64,000 bases of DNA from Sialis fuliginosa (lineage: Eukaryota; Arthropoda; Insecta; Megaloptera; Sialidae): positions 8,465,001 to 8,529,000 of the forward strand of contig OY540813.1 in the NCBI GenBank assembly GCA_961205875.1, read 5' to 3'. A program made the position numbers and the translations under genes. The notes beneath the pieces are model-generated. The model was not told where the DNA came from. It did no database searches and saw only the letters and a list, made by a program, of their open reading frames with translations. Shown here piece by piece: positions 1 through 12,051 of the stretch (the stretch's first letter is position 1; each line of letters starts with the position of its first letter).

Positions 1-856
1 TGTTTTTCATAATTGTTAAAAAATGCACATTTTTGTAGCACATTATTTTCTTGGGATTGTCTCTTATAATTTTGTTGTGGAAAATCATTTTTACACAACT
101 TATTGATCGCATTTGTACCCATTTTAGGGAATTCTTTTTTATACGAATGAAAATAAATATCATCGTGGCTTATATCATCACTCATTACAGTAGATAATGA
201 TTTATTTCTACTGCCAAGTAAGCTGTTATCATTTTCATATTCAATATTTGAATGTAAATCTGACATTATCAATTCTTTCGTTTTACATGATTTTGGAGTA
301 ATAATATCACTGTTTTCTATTTTTTCATCTTCAGTTATAAATACTGATATGGGTGGTTCATGAAAACGCTCACAAATATTCTGTTTTGGAATAAATATTT
401 TTTTTGGCAAATTAATTGGCGAGGTTTCATAAACCTTAACGGTAACTAAATTTTTAGTTTCTGATAGATTATTTTCTTCTTCTGAACTTTCAACGGATTC
501 AGATTGATTATTTATATTTACTAAATTCATGGTGATTGGTTTTAACACTGAAAAATAACCAAACATATTAAACTGTGAATATATAAATTTAATAATTAAC
601 GCTTACCTTTCTTAGATTCATAAATTAATTTTGGTTGCTTTTTAATATTTTTATTTTGAATAAAATCAAAATAATTTTTTTTATTTTCAAAATTTTCCAA
701 CCAAGGTTTTGGTTTATAAGATATCCTCTGAAAAGTTAAGTATTTTAATTAATTTAAAGCTATTATTTTAAGTCCATAAGTTATTTAAAATTATATAATA
801 TAAATTTGAAGTACACTTACTTTAGTGAAGACATCTACTGAATGATAATAGTCCAT
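1..856 (-). CDS. Unrecognised multi-exon protein, 3' part cut by window edge
   Basis: Three minus-strand exons join in phase: 821-856 (starts at ATG 854-856, MDYYHSVDVFTK, donor GTAAGT), 607-727 (acceptor TTTTCAG, donor GTAAGC) and 1-547 (acceptor TTTTTCAG, open to the window edge). Together they give at least 234 residues without a stop, although the DNA is strongly AT-rich. The product is hydrophilic, rich in Asn, Ser, Lys and Glu, with an acidic stretch (ESVESSEEENNLSETK) near residue 65; it has no obvious signal peptide, membrane segment or repeat. I do not recognise the family. The start codon opens a short first exon only 524 bp from the divergent Seh1 start, so the two genes probably share a promoter region. 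Exon structure is seen directly; absence of a known domain is a judgement by eye. Confidence 0.75.
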
Positions 857-1380
857 TATATTCAATACAACTTGTTATTTCGATGATAATAAAAGTACAC
901 AAAAATCAAGACATTAATAAAGCAAATAAGCAAAAACACTTGCTATATTTACTCTTTCTCATAAACAAGTAAGACAAATATTCATTTGCAACTACCCTTT
1001 GCCCAATTGTATTTACCGCCTGTAACTAATACTTTCTCCCTCCATGAATCATCCAGGGGAGGTGCGTTTCTTTGAAACACTAAAGAATAAATAATATTTG
1101 ATGTACCTATTCTATTTCCTAATTACTCACACATTTAAAAATGTATTTATCGTAGTAAAATGATTTTACATTTGAAAATCTGGTCGATACCACAGGTCGA
1201 TACATGAAATTTGGTTGCATAAAATTGTTAGTTAAAAATAAAATTTCAAGACATGTATGTATTATAAAACGAAGTTTGTACAAAACTGAGCATGCGTATT
1301 ATCGTTTTACAAAATTATTTGAAAATAGTTTAAGCATTACAAAAACATTGTTTTAATTAATTTTTAATTATATTTATAAA
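857..1380. promoter_or_regulatory. Shared intergenic region of two divergent genes
   Basis: These 524 bases separate the start codons of the unknown minus-strand gene and Seh1. No third reading frame is evident. A bidirectional promoter is inferred from the head-to-head layout; no TATA box or initiator could be assigned with confidence in such AT-rich sequence. Confidence 0.5.
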
Positions 1381-4002
1381 ATGTTTGAGGCTCAAAGCAT
1401 TAATGCTGAACATAAAGATTTAATTCACGATGTCGCGTATGATTTCTACGGACAAAGAATGGCTACATGTTCGAGTGACCAGTTTGTTAAAGTAGATAAC
1501 CTCAAAATAATCTTGTTTATATTTCGTAAATAATTATTTATGTTGACTTATTTAGGTTTGGGATCAAGATGATCAAGGAAATTGGAACATGACAGCAAAT
1601 TGGAAAGCACACAGTGGTTCTGTTTGGAAAGTAACATGGGCACATCCAGAGTTTGGACAAGTTTTAGCTACATGTTCCTTTGACCGAACAGCATCAGTTT
1701 GGGAAGAAATCGGTAAACTAATCATTAACACAGTATTGAAATAGTTACTTCACTTTGTATATGCAGAAGGAATAGCTTAAGCATAATTATGCTAATAGAT
1801 TTTACCTGTGACCCAGGTAGTAGTTTTTATTAACCTTATCCTTTAGTTTTCTCAGAATTGCCTACAAGTAGGTCATTTGTAAAGACTTATGTCTGTAGTC
1901 TGGATAATCCCCAAGCAGTGGTCCATAAAATGTTATTAAGATGTGAAAATTATTTTTAGTTGGGGAAACAACAGTACCCGGTGAAAAAGGAATGCGACAT
2001 TGGGTGAGGAGAACAAATTTAGTCGATTCACGTACTTCTGTAACAGATGTCAAGTTTGCTCCAAAATCTTTAGGCCTACAACTTGCTACATGTTCTGCAG
2101 ATGGCGTTATAAGAATATACGAAGCACCCGATGTTATGAATTTAAGTCAATGGACATTACAGCATGAAGTCCAATGTAAATTATCTAGCTGTAGTTGCCT
2201 TAGTTGGAATCCTTCATTTTCAAGGTAGTATTTAATATTTCCTATAAAACATTTTCAATTTTTTAATATACTTATTGCTATATCAAAACGAGCTTTTTAA
2301 ATGAAAAGTATATTAATATTTAGTTATAAAATATGATTTTGTTATATTTTTATATATCGATATCCCTTTTGAATCCATTGATTAGATTACATCCACCAAT
2401 GTTAGCAGTTGGTAGTGATGATACAACTTCAAACGGAGGAAAAGTCTTTATATATGAATATAGTGAAAACTCACGGCGCTGGACAAATACAGAAACACTA
2501 TCAACTATAACGGAAGCTGTCCACGATATTGCATTTGCACCAAATCTAGGCCGAAGTTTTCATCTTTTAGGAGTAGCAACAAAAGATGTAAGAATTATTA
2601 CGCTTACACCTACACAGTAAGTTTAATTGAAAAACCATAAACCGGGGATTCTTTGATTGGTAGAAATACGTTGTTCAAAAAAAGAATAATATAAATTTTA
2701 TTATGTCATATAATTGCAAGAATTATGATATAACCATTTTCCCTATGTTTGCATACAATATTCATAAATTTTAAATATTTAAAATTTATACTAAAAATGA
2801 TTTGAAAATGTACCCAAGTATCCTTGGTTTTTAATATTAAATTAAAATCAAATAGCTATAATTTGTAATGATTATATACATCAAATAAAAAAATTTCAGA
2901 GAAGCATTTGGAGTTCAGAGTGGTTTAACTAGATTTGAAACAAAGTTAGCAGCACAATTTGATGACCACAATAGTACTGTTTGGAGGGTGTGTTGGAATA
3001 TTATGGGAACAATTTTAGCATCTTCTGGGGATGATGGATGTGTAAGATTATGGAAGTGTAAGTATTACTATTACATATAATTTTTTATTTGTAAATTTAA
3101 GTAACATTTTTTAGTTTTTAACTTCTCGCTTGTAAAGAAAGTTCTTGTGATTACTCTGATTTTTTTTAGTATTTATGCGCCCAACAGAATTAAACATGGT
3201 TTTTATTATGTTCAATTTGTTTTTAGATAATTTTACATTTTCGTTATTTTTTTCTATTGTTTGTAATCTGAATTGAGGCTGGAATAATCGATAGATTAGC
3301 TAACGTATTTTTATGCAAAATTTTTTAATATCTGGATAGCCAAGCACTACTTTCTATACTTTATTTTTGAAACTTATTTAATCTTGCAGTATCAGTGATC
3401 AGTACTCTATAGACTTAAATAACTGTTGCCATTCAAAATAAGAAAAGTAAATTATGCCAAAAATGGATATTGTAATCTGTTGTTGAAGGGGGTGGAAGTT
3501 GATTTTATACAAATATTGTGGAAAGTATCCAGCTTATTTTTTTAGGTTTTTCAGTGTCTAAGACATATTTCTGTGGCTTTTTCATCTTCTTTATTAATTA
3601 GCAAGCAGTCTGTTCTGTTTTTCGTGTTAATTAACATTTATAATTAAATAGCATCAACACATTCCAAAAACATTCAGTTGGTGACCGTAATTCAACACAC
3701 AAGCACTTAATTTTATTATCAATACAAATTTTGCCAGGTCTATGCAACTTGGTGGTAGTACCTAAAGGTCAGGTACATATTATTTAATTTTCTGATGAAT
3801 ATTTATATTTTTAGTTAATTATATGAACACATGGAAGTGTGTAGCTGTTTTAAAAGGCGATGGTACATTAATGCAAAATGAAAATTCATCACCTGCTTCG
3901 GTGGCATCTTTTATGGGTTTGCAAGGAAGTCCTGCTTCAATGACTGCAAGGTATTACAAGCTCGGAACTACAAGTCATTCTAGCCAAGTATTACGGCACT
4001 AA
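1381..4002 (+). CDS. Seh1: Nucleoporin SEH1 (WD40 protein of the Y complex and GATOR2)
   Basis: Six exons join without frame breaks: 1381-1491, 1556-1712, 1960-2224, 2386-2616, 2900-3057 and 3815-4002, with GT-AG introns throughout (1110 nt, 369 residues, stop TAA at 4000-4002). This is close to the roughly 360 residues usual for SEH1. The N-terminus ([20 protein letters not shown]) and the phrases [54 protein letters not shown] and [20 protein letters not shown] are typical WD40 blades of the SEH1/SEC13 group; the C-terminal Ser/Ala-rich tail ends SSQVLRH. In the known family, SEH1 forms an open beta-propeller completed by a partner: NUP85 in the nuclear-pore Y (Nup107-160) complex, or MIOS in the lysosomal GATOR2 complex that controls TORC1. 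All key blades are intact, so the gene looks functional. The last intron (3058-3814) is the longest. The start is the first ATG and aligns with the conserved N-terminus. Confidence 0.96.
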
Positions 4003-4458
4003 TCAACGAGATTGTTCTAAATTTGCAGTCTTGAGTAACTTTAATTCTAAATTTCAAATGTTTTTTTTAATGCGTTTGGTAGGTTTATATCATTTAAGAA
4101 TATTAAAATTCTATATATATAAACAAAAATTTGCATGTTAATTAAATTAATTTGATTTGTATTATATTTAATCATGTCGTTATAAATTTATTATTTATTA
4201 TGAAGTGTATATTTTTGGTTTCACTACACAGGTCTACAAAACCGATGAAAGTTGTTTTGACAAATTATACTGAAATTATAGTTTTTTGCCATGCTGAAAT
4301 CAAACACATTGCCCATTTTTTTTCATTATGTTTGTTTTTTGAAATCTCACAACCTAAAAGTGCCAAAAATGATGATTTGGTCATATTACCAGATTTTGTT
4401 TACGAACTTTGAGAACTTTATTTTGTTACTGTGAACAAAAACTTTTTGCCTGCTTGAC

Positions 4459-4472
4459 AATAAATTAATAAA
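4459..4472 (+). terminator. Candidate Seh1 polyadenylation signals
   Basis: Two overlapping-range AATAAA hexamers (4459-4464 and 4467-4472) lie about 460 bp past the Seh1 stop. In sequence this AT-rich the hexamer can occur by chance, so the assignment is inference from position. Confidence 0.35.
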
Positions 4473-5227
4473 AATTACTAAAATCCTCATTTTTGCACTT
4501 TTAAGTTTGGATAATTAAAAAACCTGATATGATGGGCCAAAACGAGTATCATTTAAAACAGCAAATGTCATGTTGGCCTGTGTATAGACATTAAATCATT
4601 TTTATTTTTTTATAAAAAAAAAAGAAAATAATTTTTAACTCTACTCAAGACTGTTATATTACGTAACTAAATAATGGGAACTATGTGTGCCATTAAATAA
4701 ATTTATGTGAAATTGTTAATTATGGTAATATCTTGTTTTACTACAAGCTGATTGAGGTAAAAGAGCAATGAAAGAAAATCTGTAGAATGTATTATATATT
4801 TGAAGTTATTAAAATATAATACCGTTTTTTATTTTTATTACAATTTCATCTTTAATCCCTTTTGAAGCATCACGATTTATCTAGAAATTTATTTGCAATG
4901 CACTCTGATATCTTAATCTTTAACATTACATTCCATAAATATTTATTCTTTTTGCTGTGTTATAAAATTTGTTTTTTTTGTATATTGATACAGATAAAGT
5001 AAGGACAATATCATTAATGTTAAAGGTTAAATACAGGTTTAGTAGATTACGTTGTAGATATTTTATTGGTGAATTTATGCTAGTCACTATTATTTTAAAC
5101 TGATCATTTTTAGGTTTTTAATCATAAATAATTTCACTGTAAAAAATATATTTCATTAAAGCTTTGGTAGTACTTGTTCTTCAGAGATTTTATTGTTTTA
5201 GGTTGTATTGAAATTCATGGGCTAGAA

Positions 5228-5382
5228 CAGTGTTTCCCAATATAATTTAACCACGGAACACTTTCAAACTTGTTACAAAATTGCGGAACTCCTAAAAATA
5301 TTTTGTACGTGTTAAATCTTTATAATGTAAAGTAATATTATCTAGCTGATACGTTCTGTGGAACACTACTTGGGAAATACTG
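5228..5382. mobile_element. hAT-type MITE
   Basis: The 155-bp element starts CAGTGTTTCCCAA and ends with the near-exact inverse TTGGGAAATACTG. Inside, GGAACACT...near the left and GTGGAACACTAC near the right extend the inverted repeats. CAGTGTTTCCCA is a common hAT terminus. Flanking octamers GGCTAGAA and ATTAGAAT share CTAGAA/TTAGAA and may be a decayed 8-bp target duplication. It has no coding capacity. Confidence 0.7.
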
Positions 5383-5981
5383 ATTAGAATATATTTAATT
5401 TTAATTTTTGAACTAAATAAGTTTTTTGAGTGCGTATTAGAAAGTAATAATTGTTTTAGACTAGAATTTTTCTGTTGCAGAATTTTCTCACAGAACATGC
5501 AAGCTGTTGATACAATAACTGAAGAAATCATTGGTACACAACCAAAATTCATTGCGCCTTATTTTATACGTTTGAGGAAAAGTTTTAATTCAATATGAAT
5601 TATATTTCTTGGGATAAATAATTTAAATAAATGTGATCGGTAGTATCAGGGTGTAGTAGCACAGTATTAGAAATAATATAGATTTATTAATATAATACAT
5701 GAGTTGTATTTTTATAATATATTTTATTATATTTATTTACTATTTCTTTCGCTTTATAAGTATTTATTTCTAGCCCTGTTTAGAATTTCTTTATTTTATT
5801 AAATATAGTTGTATATTTATCATTTTATTTCAATTAAAGTTTATTTTTATTGGCTTTTATTTATTTGTTTTATTTAATTAATTAATTATTTATATGGGAG
5901 TGTGTACATGAAACCAAATTTTGAATTATTTTGATAAATAAAAACATAAAAATGATGCATCAACAGTTTGTTGTGATTAGT

Positions 5982-5987
5982 TTTATT
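5982..5987 (-). terminator. Candidate polyadenylation signal of the kinase gene
   Basis: AATAAA on the minus strand, about 135 bp past the inferred stop of the kinase gene. Position supports it; chance occurrence is quite possible in this AT-rich flank. Confidence 0.25.
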
Positions 5988-6119
5988 CAAAAAATAAATA
6001 AAAAATAACAAATATGAAAACAAAAACAAATTAATTCCAGTGTTATTTAGTTTTTTTTTTTTATAAATCTATATTTAATATAGTGTAAATTGTCTGGAAC
6101 ACAAGTATATTATAAACAC

Positions 6120-9100
6120 TTATTTATTTAAAAGATTTGAAGTATTTGTGCGGTTGAAATAACTATCCTTACTAGTCGTATATTTCACATAGTGTTTTAT
6201 CTGCAACAATGCAACAAATGGTAAGCAATTTTTTGTCTAGTTTTTAGAAATTGTTGGGTCTTTGTTTTAGAATTTAAATCATTGACAATTACGATACTGT
6301 TTTAATAATTTAAATATGGTGGCTTGACTCTTGAGTGCCAGACTCATTCATTATACACAGTCTGAATTTTTCAGGTCGATGCAGTAGTTGAAACAGTGTC
6401 TTAACTGCCAAGGCTTAATGATTTAATTATTAAACTAAAAGTTACCTTGATTAGTCTTCTTGGTGTTTCAGTTCCAATATTTTTCACATATTCAGCAATA
6501 GATTTGGCTATTGGATTTTCTTTTTTCTTTTGTTGGTCTGAAATAAATACTAATATTTTAAACTATATTCTCTTATTTAATTATAACTTGTTAATTTGAA
6601 TTTGGGAGACCCATGTTCATGATCAGTGGCGCACCCAGAAACAAATTGGGAAGGGGGTCAATTTTTTTTTGTAATTTTCAATATTAAGTAATTGGTGCAT
6701 GACCCCCACAAAGTACGAGGGCAGACAGGGCTCTAAATTATACCTGTATTTAAATTTGAATCCGTAGGTGTAATTTTTCCTTCTGAATGTAACGAACTGC
6801 TTGCAAGTTTGTGTTTTGTGGCTGCTGAAGGTGTAGGTGCACTTTTACTTATTGTTATTTTATCCCTATAATATTTTTTTAATGTATTATTTTTATTACA
6901 ATCATTTAATATAGGAATTTATATTTTTAATTGAATTAAAATAATTAGTACCTCTTTGCTGATATTTTGATTCGTCTTTGGGCACGTTGAGCTGCATGAA
7001 CCGGTCCTTGATATTCAGTATTACTTTTAGTTCTTTCTGTTACAGGATCATCATGTTTTTTTTCATTCGGACTAATTCTCTTCGTTCCACTAAAAAAATA
7101 TAAAAAATAATGTTATAAGTGCTGACACTTAACAAAAACGAAGACCGTCACCGTATCGACCTTGAAAATCTGTTATATGTGATTTAACACGAGTAGCATT
7201 TTAGCACCGTCGAAACGGCACGGCGAGCGTTTAAAAAAAGGCTTTGCTGGCGTGTAAGAACGATGGCCGTCGTGACCTCGAAGATTTATATTATTTAATT
7301 CAATCAGACTGGTATTTAAGAAAAAAAGGTGTCCGTCGAGCGCTGGAAATCTGTTTATTTGGATTTTATGCATATGATAAAGTAACAGTCTCCGTTTTTG
7401 TGAAGTGCCAACGCTATATATGTATGTATGTATGTAATAAAAATTTTGTACTTACTCTGCAGTCATAGGGTGATGAAAATATCGCATTATTCCTTTTATA
7501 TCAATTATTTTATGATTTTGTTCAACATTATTTATTTTTACCGACACATGTTTTTTCTGCTGTTGCGATGAATCAACAGCTTTTGGGTTAGAAACTACAT
7601 TTGCTTCATATTGGAGTATCTGTTTAACAGCATGTACAGGACAATGTGCTTTATGTGGTGTTTTGGGTGTTTCAAGAACTGTAAATAATAAAAATTTATA
7701 GATGTATTTATTATTACATATTTTATTTTCGGGTCGAGGGGTTTGAAGCCTATCAGCGCCATACTCTCTTTACGGGGACCATGTAAACATACAACATTTA
7801 GGTACAGAAACTGTCCTAAGATTTGCGGGGCTGTGTGCAAAAATATATGCGGAGCCGGAAAAATTAAATAGCTATTTTGGTAAAAATGATCACAATGAAA
7901 TTTTTTTAAATTAAAACTTGAAACCTCTAATTTAAGATTCCTTAAAAAACAAAAAAATTACACCGAGTGGAAAAAATTACAGCTAAGTTTGAAGGTGTTG
8001 AAGTTTTCAGCTAAAATAGTCGATTTCACTTCATGAGCTTCTCTACAAATTGAAGAAATTATCGTATAAAAACAATAAAAATTGAAAATTAAATGATTTT
8101 TAGCGAAGCTATTTACGATAAATAAACGATAATTTTATTGCCAAAATTGTTTTTATTGCTTTCAGCTACGAAATATTATTTTTTAAATTGCAGCTAAATT
8201 CCCTTAAAGCTTTAATTTTCTGATTTATCATTATATTATAAAAAAACATCGGCTGCGTGTGGCCGGTCTACCAGCGGGGCCATGTGCGGTGCACACCCCT
8301 AAAACCGACCCTGTCTATGTATCTATAGGTAATATAATAAACTGAATCAATACCTGCTTTATGTTTTGTGTGTTTCGCCACTTCCAAAATAGGTCGTTCA
8401 GAATTTTGCGGCGCCGTTTTGGATCTAAACTTATCTATACCATGACTGTGTTCCAAAACCTTAGGAATGGGCGTAAACGTGATCCCATCTCCATTGACAT
8501 CGTTCAGAAGTTGTTCACGTACCCGAATGTTGAACATTCCTCCTAGTTCTCCAAATCGATTCTTTTCAAGTTCATCCTCAACATTCTTCACGTGGATGTC
8601 AAGTACATGAGCCAATTCGTGAATGATCTGTTTGATTAATTACAAATAGTACATCGATATTTGTTTTAGTGTCTTCAAAAATATGTCGCTGGATGATTTA
8701 GAACTAGCGTGCAAAAATTTTACAGTGTAGGTCGAAAATGTTATTTCAAACTAAAAGTTTATATAAATATTTGCAAAAAAAATTTTTTGGTGACGACGAA
8801 CAGACCCTTCCCCCACCCCCCTCCAAAGATTATTTAAACCGGAGATAAAATAATTCTTAACTTTTTTTAATAAGGCACAAGGCACTAATATGTGATATTG
8901 ATAAACCATTTACGAGAAATATCGATAATGAAGAAAGTACTACCCTCCTACATAATTTCAGTTAGTACGGATGCTTCAAATAACACGAAATAAGCTTATA
9001 TTTATGATTAAAAATAAGAAAAAGGAACAACCTTTTACGTACATGTACCAGTAATAAAATATTGGCTATAAGCCAAAAAGAACACATTTAAGGGGGTATA

Positions 9101-11999
9101 TGAAAATTTTATTTTTAACATTTTATCAAATAAAATAACTTTCTTGACCTATCACTACTAAAGTTTGGCAGAACTCAATTCTGAATCATTCTGTAATTAT
9201 TATAATACATCTGCAGTCACTATAAAATATATATGGTTTGCCTTTACATAATAGTATTAAAAATTAACTATATTATAATGTGTTCGATAACCGGATGTGA
9301 ACCGAAAACCTGGAATAACCGTTATTTTTGTTGGAACGAAAATCGGAACCAAACCGAAGAAATATAAAGTATCGTTTTTTTCGATTCAGTACATGTTCAA
9401 ACATGTGCGTTAATATGGTCTTAATCCCCACTTCAGTTGTTCAGGGCTATCATACAAGTACCATAAAATGTTCTAAATTATGGTAAATAGAAAATACATT
9501 TTTAATACAAATAAAAACATTTAAAAATTAATCACTCGGAGCTGAACCGAAAACCGGATAGAAAACCAAAACGAAAAAAAAAATGTTTTGAACCCCTGCT
9601 TTAAATCGCCGTAAGACAAAAATAAGATTATGATATTAATATATTGTAATGGTTTTTCTGTTTTAAAATCAAGCAGAAATCTATATAAATACATATTTAA
9701 AGAAATTTGTTCACGTTCTAAGGATTCCCATGGATGATGAACTCTGAACCCAACTATTCAGGTAATTCAGATAATTGCCCGAGGCGCCTAGTACTAGAGG
9801 GCGTCCCATCATGTGTCTGTCACATCGATTTCGTGTTGTAAATCCAGTATAATAGGATTTAAACATGTTACGGGGGGCGTCAAAGTTTAGCTTGTCTGGT
9901 ACATTAGCAGTCTTAGGACCGACCCGAAATATACCTATATTTTACACTAACACAAAAATATGTATTTTAGTCACGATCCGAAAATGTTCAAATTTAGACC
10001 TACAATAAAAATAATATATTCACAAATATTCATAGAATAAAATTTTGATGGATAGTAACAGTAATCGATGTAGGTTTATCAAGAAATAAACTATAGCAAA
10101 AATAATTTACAAATAAGTTACAATTAACATAAAACGAGGCAATGTTTTGGAGATTTGATATCTTTTAGAACAAACCAATATTTACATCTACATCGTATAT
10201 ACAAAAACATAAAAAATATTATAATATTTCTTTAGAGAATACTTCTGATAAATATTTTTGTTCTAAAAATATATTGAAAAAACATTTCAATAATAAAATA
10301 TATGTAAAAGGGTATTTACAAAAATAAGTATACCAAGCTTTTCCAATATGTGTCCATTTTTCTTATTGGATTTATTCGTAACATTTTTCTCTGATGGTGA
10401 GTTATCCAAGGGTGGTATAATAAGTTCTCGATGGAAATCCTCTTGAGAGGATTCGGTTGTAACAATTTTCCAATAACGCTTCTTAAGTCTATTACATCAT
10501 AACGTTGTAAATGATAAAACATATTATTTACACTCAAAATAATTAAAGAATCAAAATATAAAAAAAATGTAAGTAATAAGAGCTATGTTATTATAATAAA
10601 AAGGTGGTACATAAATAGATAAAAAACATTTTACATATTCAAATCTCTATTGTCATTCATGTTCTGCAAAATTATAAAATTATAAAGCTAAAAAAGCATA
10701 TTTTTCGTAATTTCTGTTGGGGTGCATTTTATAAATTATATTTATATATTTATATATTATAAATAACATTTTAATTTACAAAAATCTCAGAGAAGTAGAG
10801 GTTTACATACTTTTTATTAAAGTATAATAAATATGTATAATACATTGATACATTTCGAATTAGTGGGCTTAAAGACAATATAATTTTTTGTTTTCTTAGT
10901 GGAAGTGAAAAATATAGTTTGGTATTGTTTAAAATATTAATTAAATAAAAAAATATCGATGTTATACAAGATAACATACCTGAAGTTAGGTGCATAATCT
11001 CATTCTTGTGCACAGACGTAAGACCTCGATTAATCTGCAAGAGTAATCTTTGGCGACGCTCGGAAGTTGTGAAAACTTCATCTCGAGGACAACTGAACGG
11101 TAATCTTCCCGTTACCATTCCGTATAAAATCACACCTCTATAAAACAAAAACAATATTTTTCAACACACAAAGTATAAGTAAGGTCATGGATGCAAATAA
11201 GGCCCACCTAATTAAAAATGCTATATTTCGGGTAATAAGTAATTTATATTAAAAAGGCTATGTTAATGGTAAATTTTGGTTTATCAAATACAAATCCCCT
11301 AATCATAAAAATTGTAAGAGACTTACACGTGTTTCAATAGCAATGCTATCATCATCGGAGTCCTCTAATGTCTTTAGAACTCCGATGATGATAGCATTGC
11401 TATTGAAACACGTGTAAGACTAAACTCTTATAATTTTTATGGTTAGGGGATTTGTATCTGATAAGTCATAACCATAGTTTTTGTCCGTTGTTTGTTAAAA
11501 ACTTTGGTTTATTATTAATCTAAAGAAGTACGAAAATCAACAATTATAAAATTATTTTTTCATTTTTAAGACATCTTAAAAAAGTAACTTGTGCCTATTA
11601 AATTATAGTGATATAATAATGCCACTTAATTAAATTAGATAATTGAATAAATTTAATTCAAAAATGAGTGTGATTAAATTTTTAAATGAACCCTGAAAAT
11701 TACAAGGTATACTATTAATCGTCATCAGAGAAAACCAATTCAGATCACATAGAGAGATCAATAGAACTGTGTGTGTACCTAATTACATAATTTTAAAGTT
11801 AACAACGTACAGACTCCAGAGGTCAATTTCCGGTCCGTAATGGCGACCGACGAGAAATAGTTCCGGCGCTGCGTACTCCGGCGATCCGCAGTGAGTTCGT
11901 AGCGGGCACTCACTAGTCCATATGTTGCTCAACCCGAAGTCTACAATCTTCACGCGGTGGTTCTCCGGCGTCAGCATTATGTTCTCCATTTTCAGGTCT
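6120..11999 (-). CDS. AMPK-related Ser/Thr protein kinase with UBA-like segment (5' exons missing)
   Basis: Nine minus-strand exons join in consistent phase: 11811-11999, 10980-11137, 10334-10488, 8354-8627, 7456-7678, 6952-7089, 6744-6865, 6446-6537 and 6120-6200 (1432 nt, about 477 residues, stop TAA at 6120-6122). The first visible exon opens in the catalytic loop (RDLKMEN), then DFGLSNIW, the activation segment THCGSPEYAAPE, DLWSLGVILYGMVTGRLPF, an unusual ERRQRLLLQINRGLTSVHKN stretch, and the C-lobe end RISIENLLYHPWIT. The next exon gives IIHELAHVLDIHVKNVEDEL then ELGGMFNI, which fits the UBA-like domain that follows the kinase domain in MARK, SIK, MELK and HUNK-type kinases. The rest is a basic, Ser/Thr-rich tail without a recognised KA1 domain. 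Catalytic Asp, Asn and DFG are present, so the visible part is competent. The glycine loop, VAIK lysine and HR histidine must lie in exons further right, which I could not find. The join of exon 10334-10488 (donor GTATAC) to 8354-8627 is supported by phase and the UBA fit; without it an in-frame TAA at 10316 would end the protein early. The precise orthologue (MARK, HUNK or NIM1-like) is uncertain. Confidence 0.85.
6628..6735. mobile_element. hAT-like fragment in a kinase intron
   Basis: CAGTGGCGCACCCAGAAA followed by GGGAAGGGGGTCA, then TGACCCCC and a nearby CAGACAGGG, resemble the short termini and GGGGGTCA/TGACCCCC arms of small hAT elements. It lies in the intron between exons 6744-6865 and 6446-6537 of the kinase gene and does not touch the splice sites. 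Confidence 0.35.
8255..8313 (-). mobile_element. Terminus of a hAT-like element in a kinase intron
   Basis: Read on the minus strand the segment begins CAGGGTCGGTTTTAGGGGTG and continues into GC-rich sequence (GGCCCCGCTGG), unlike the surrounding AT-rich intron. CAGGG(C/T)CGG(T/C)TTTAGGGG is a frequent hAT-type end. The opposite end is not clear; GC-rich bits around 7736-7855 may be the rest of the element. Confidence 0.35.
9275..9600. repeat. Degenerate repeat rich in GAACCGAAAACC
   Basis: Copies of ACCGAAAACC, GAACCAAACCGAAG and GCTGAACCGAAAACCGG occur at both sides of this stretch, and the right edge reads TTTGAACCCCTG, the inverse of a CAGGGGTTCAAA terminus seen in hAT elements. It lies in the long kinase intron 8628-10333. 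No coding frame is present. Confidence 0.35.
11283..11462. mobile_element. Foldback element A with hammerhead-like motif
   Basis: Two arms (11283-11361 and 11379-11462) are near-perfect inverse copies around a 17-bp loop. Outer parts contain AAATCCCCTAAT and its inverse; inner parts contain ACACGTGTTTCAATAGCAAT and its inverse. Read outward from the centre, each arm gives CCGATGATGATAGC, ATT, GCTATTGAAACACG, which has the order of a hammerhead core (see findings). The element lies in the kinase intron 11138-11810, inserted in neither splice site. Confidence 0.75.
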
Positions 12000-12051
12000 C
12001 TGACAAAGTGAATTACATTTGTTTATTAATGACTTAATTCAATTTATTATA

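Larger units (their letters stand above)
4003..6119. other. 3' flank of Seh1 and convergent intergenic region
   Basis: This AT-rich stretch lies between the Seh1 stop and the stop of the convergent kinase gene. AATAAA hexamers at 4459-4464 and 4467-4472 are plausible Seh1 polyadenylation signals; a TTTATT at 5982-5987 (AATAAA on the minus strand) could serve the kinase. A hAT-type MITE sits at 5228-5382. The open frame at 4152-4412 lies downstream of the Seh1 stop and looks like chance. Confidence 0.5.

Noticed and set aside
4152..4412. Plus-strand frame downstream of Seh1
   Set aside because: It lies in the 3' flank after the Seh1 stop, is AT-driven, and has no splice signals or known motifs.
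8268..8615. Frame starting at 8615 as an independent gene
   Set aside because: There is no ATG at that point, and the exon joins in phase to the kinase exon upstream, giving a UBA-like domain.
8680..8733. Short plus-strand frame MSLDDLELACKNFTV
   Set aside because: It stops after 15 codons, has no splice donor and lies inside the kinase intron.
10771..11154. 127-codon minus-strand frame starting with MFLFYRG
   Set aside because: It is the kinase exon 10980-11137 read through into both flanking introns; the true exon is bounded by ATAG and GTATGT splice sites.
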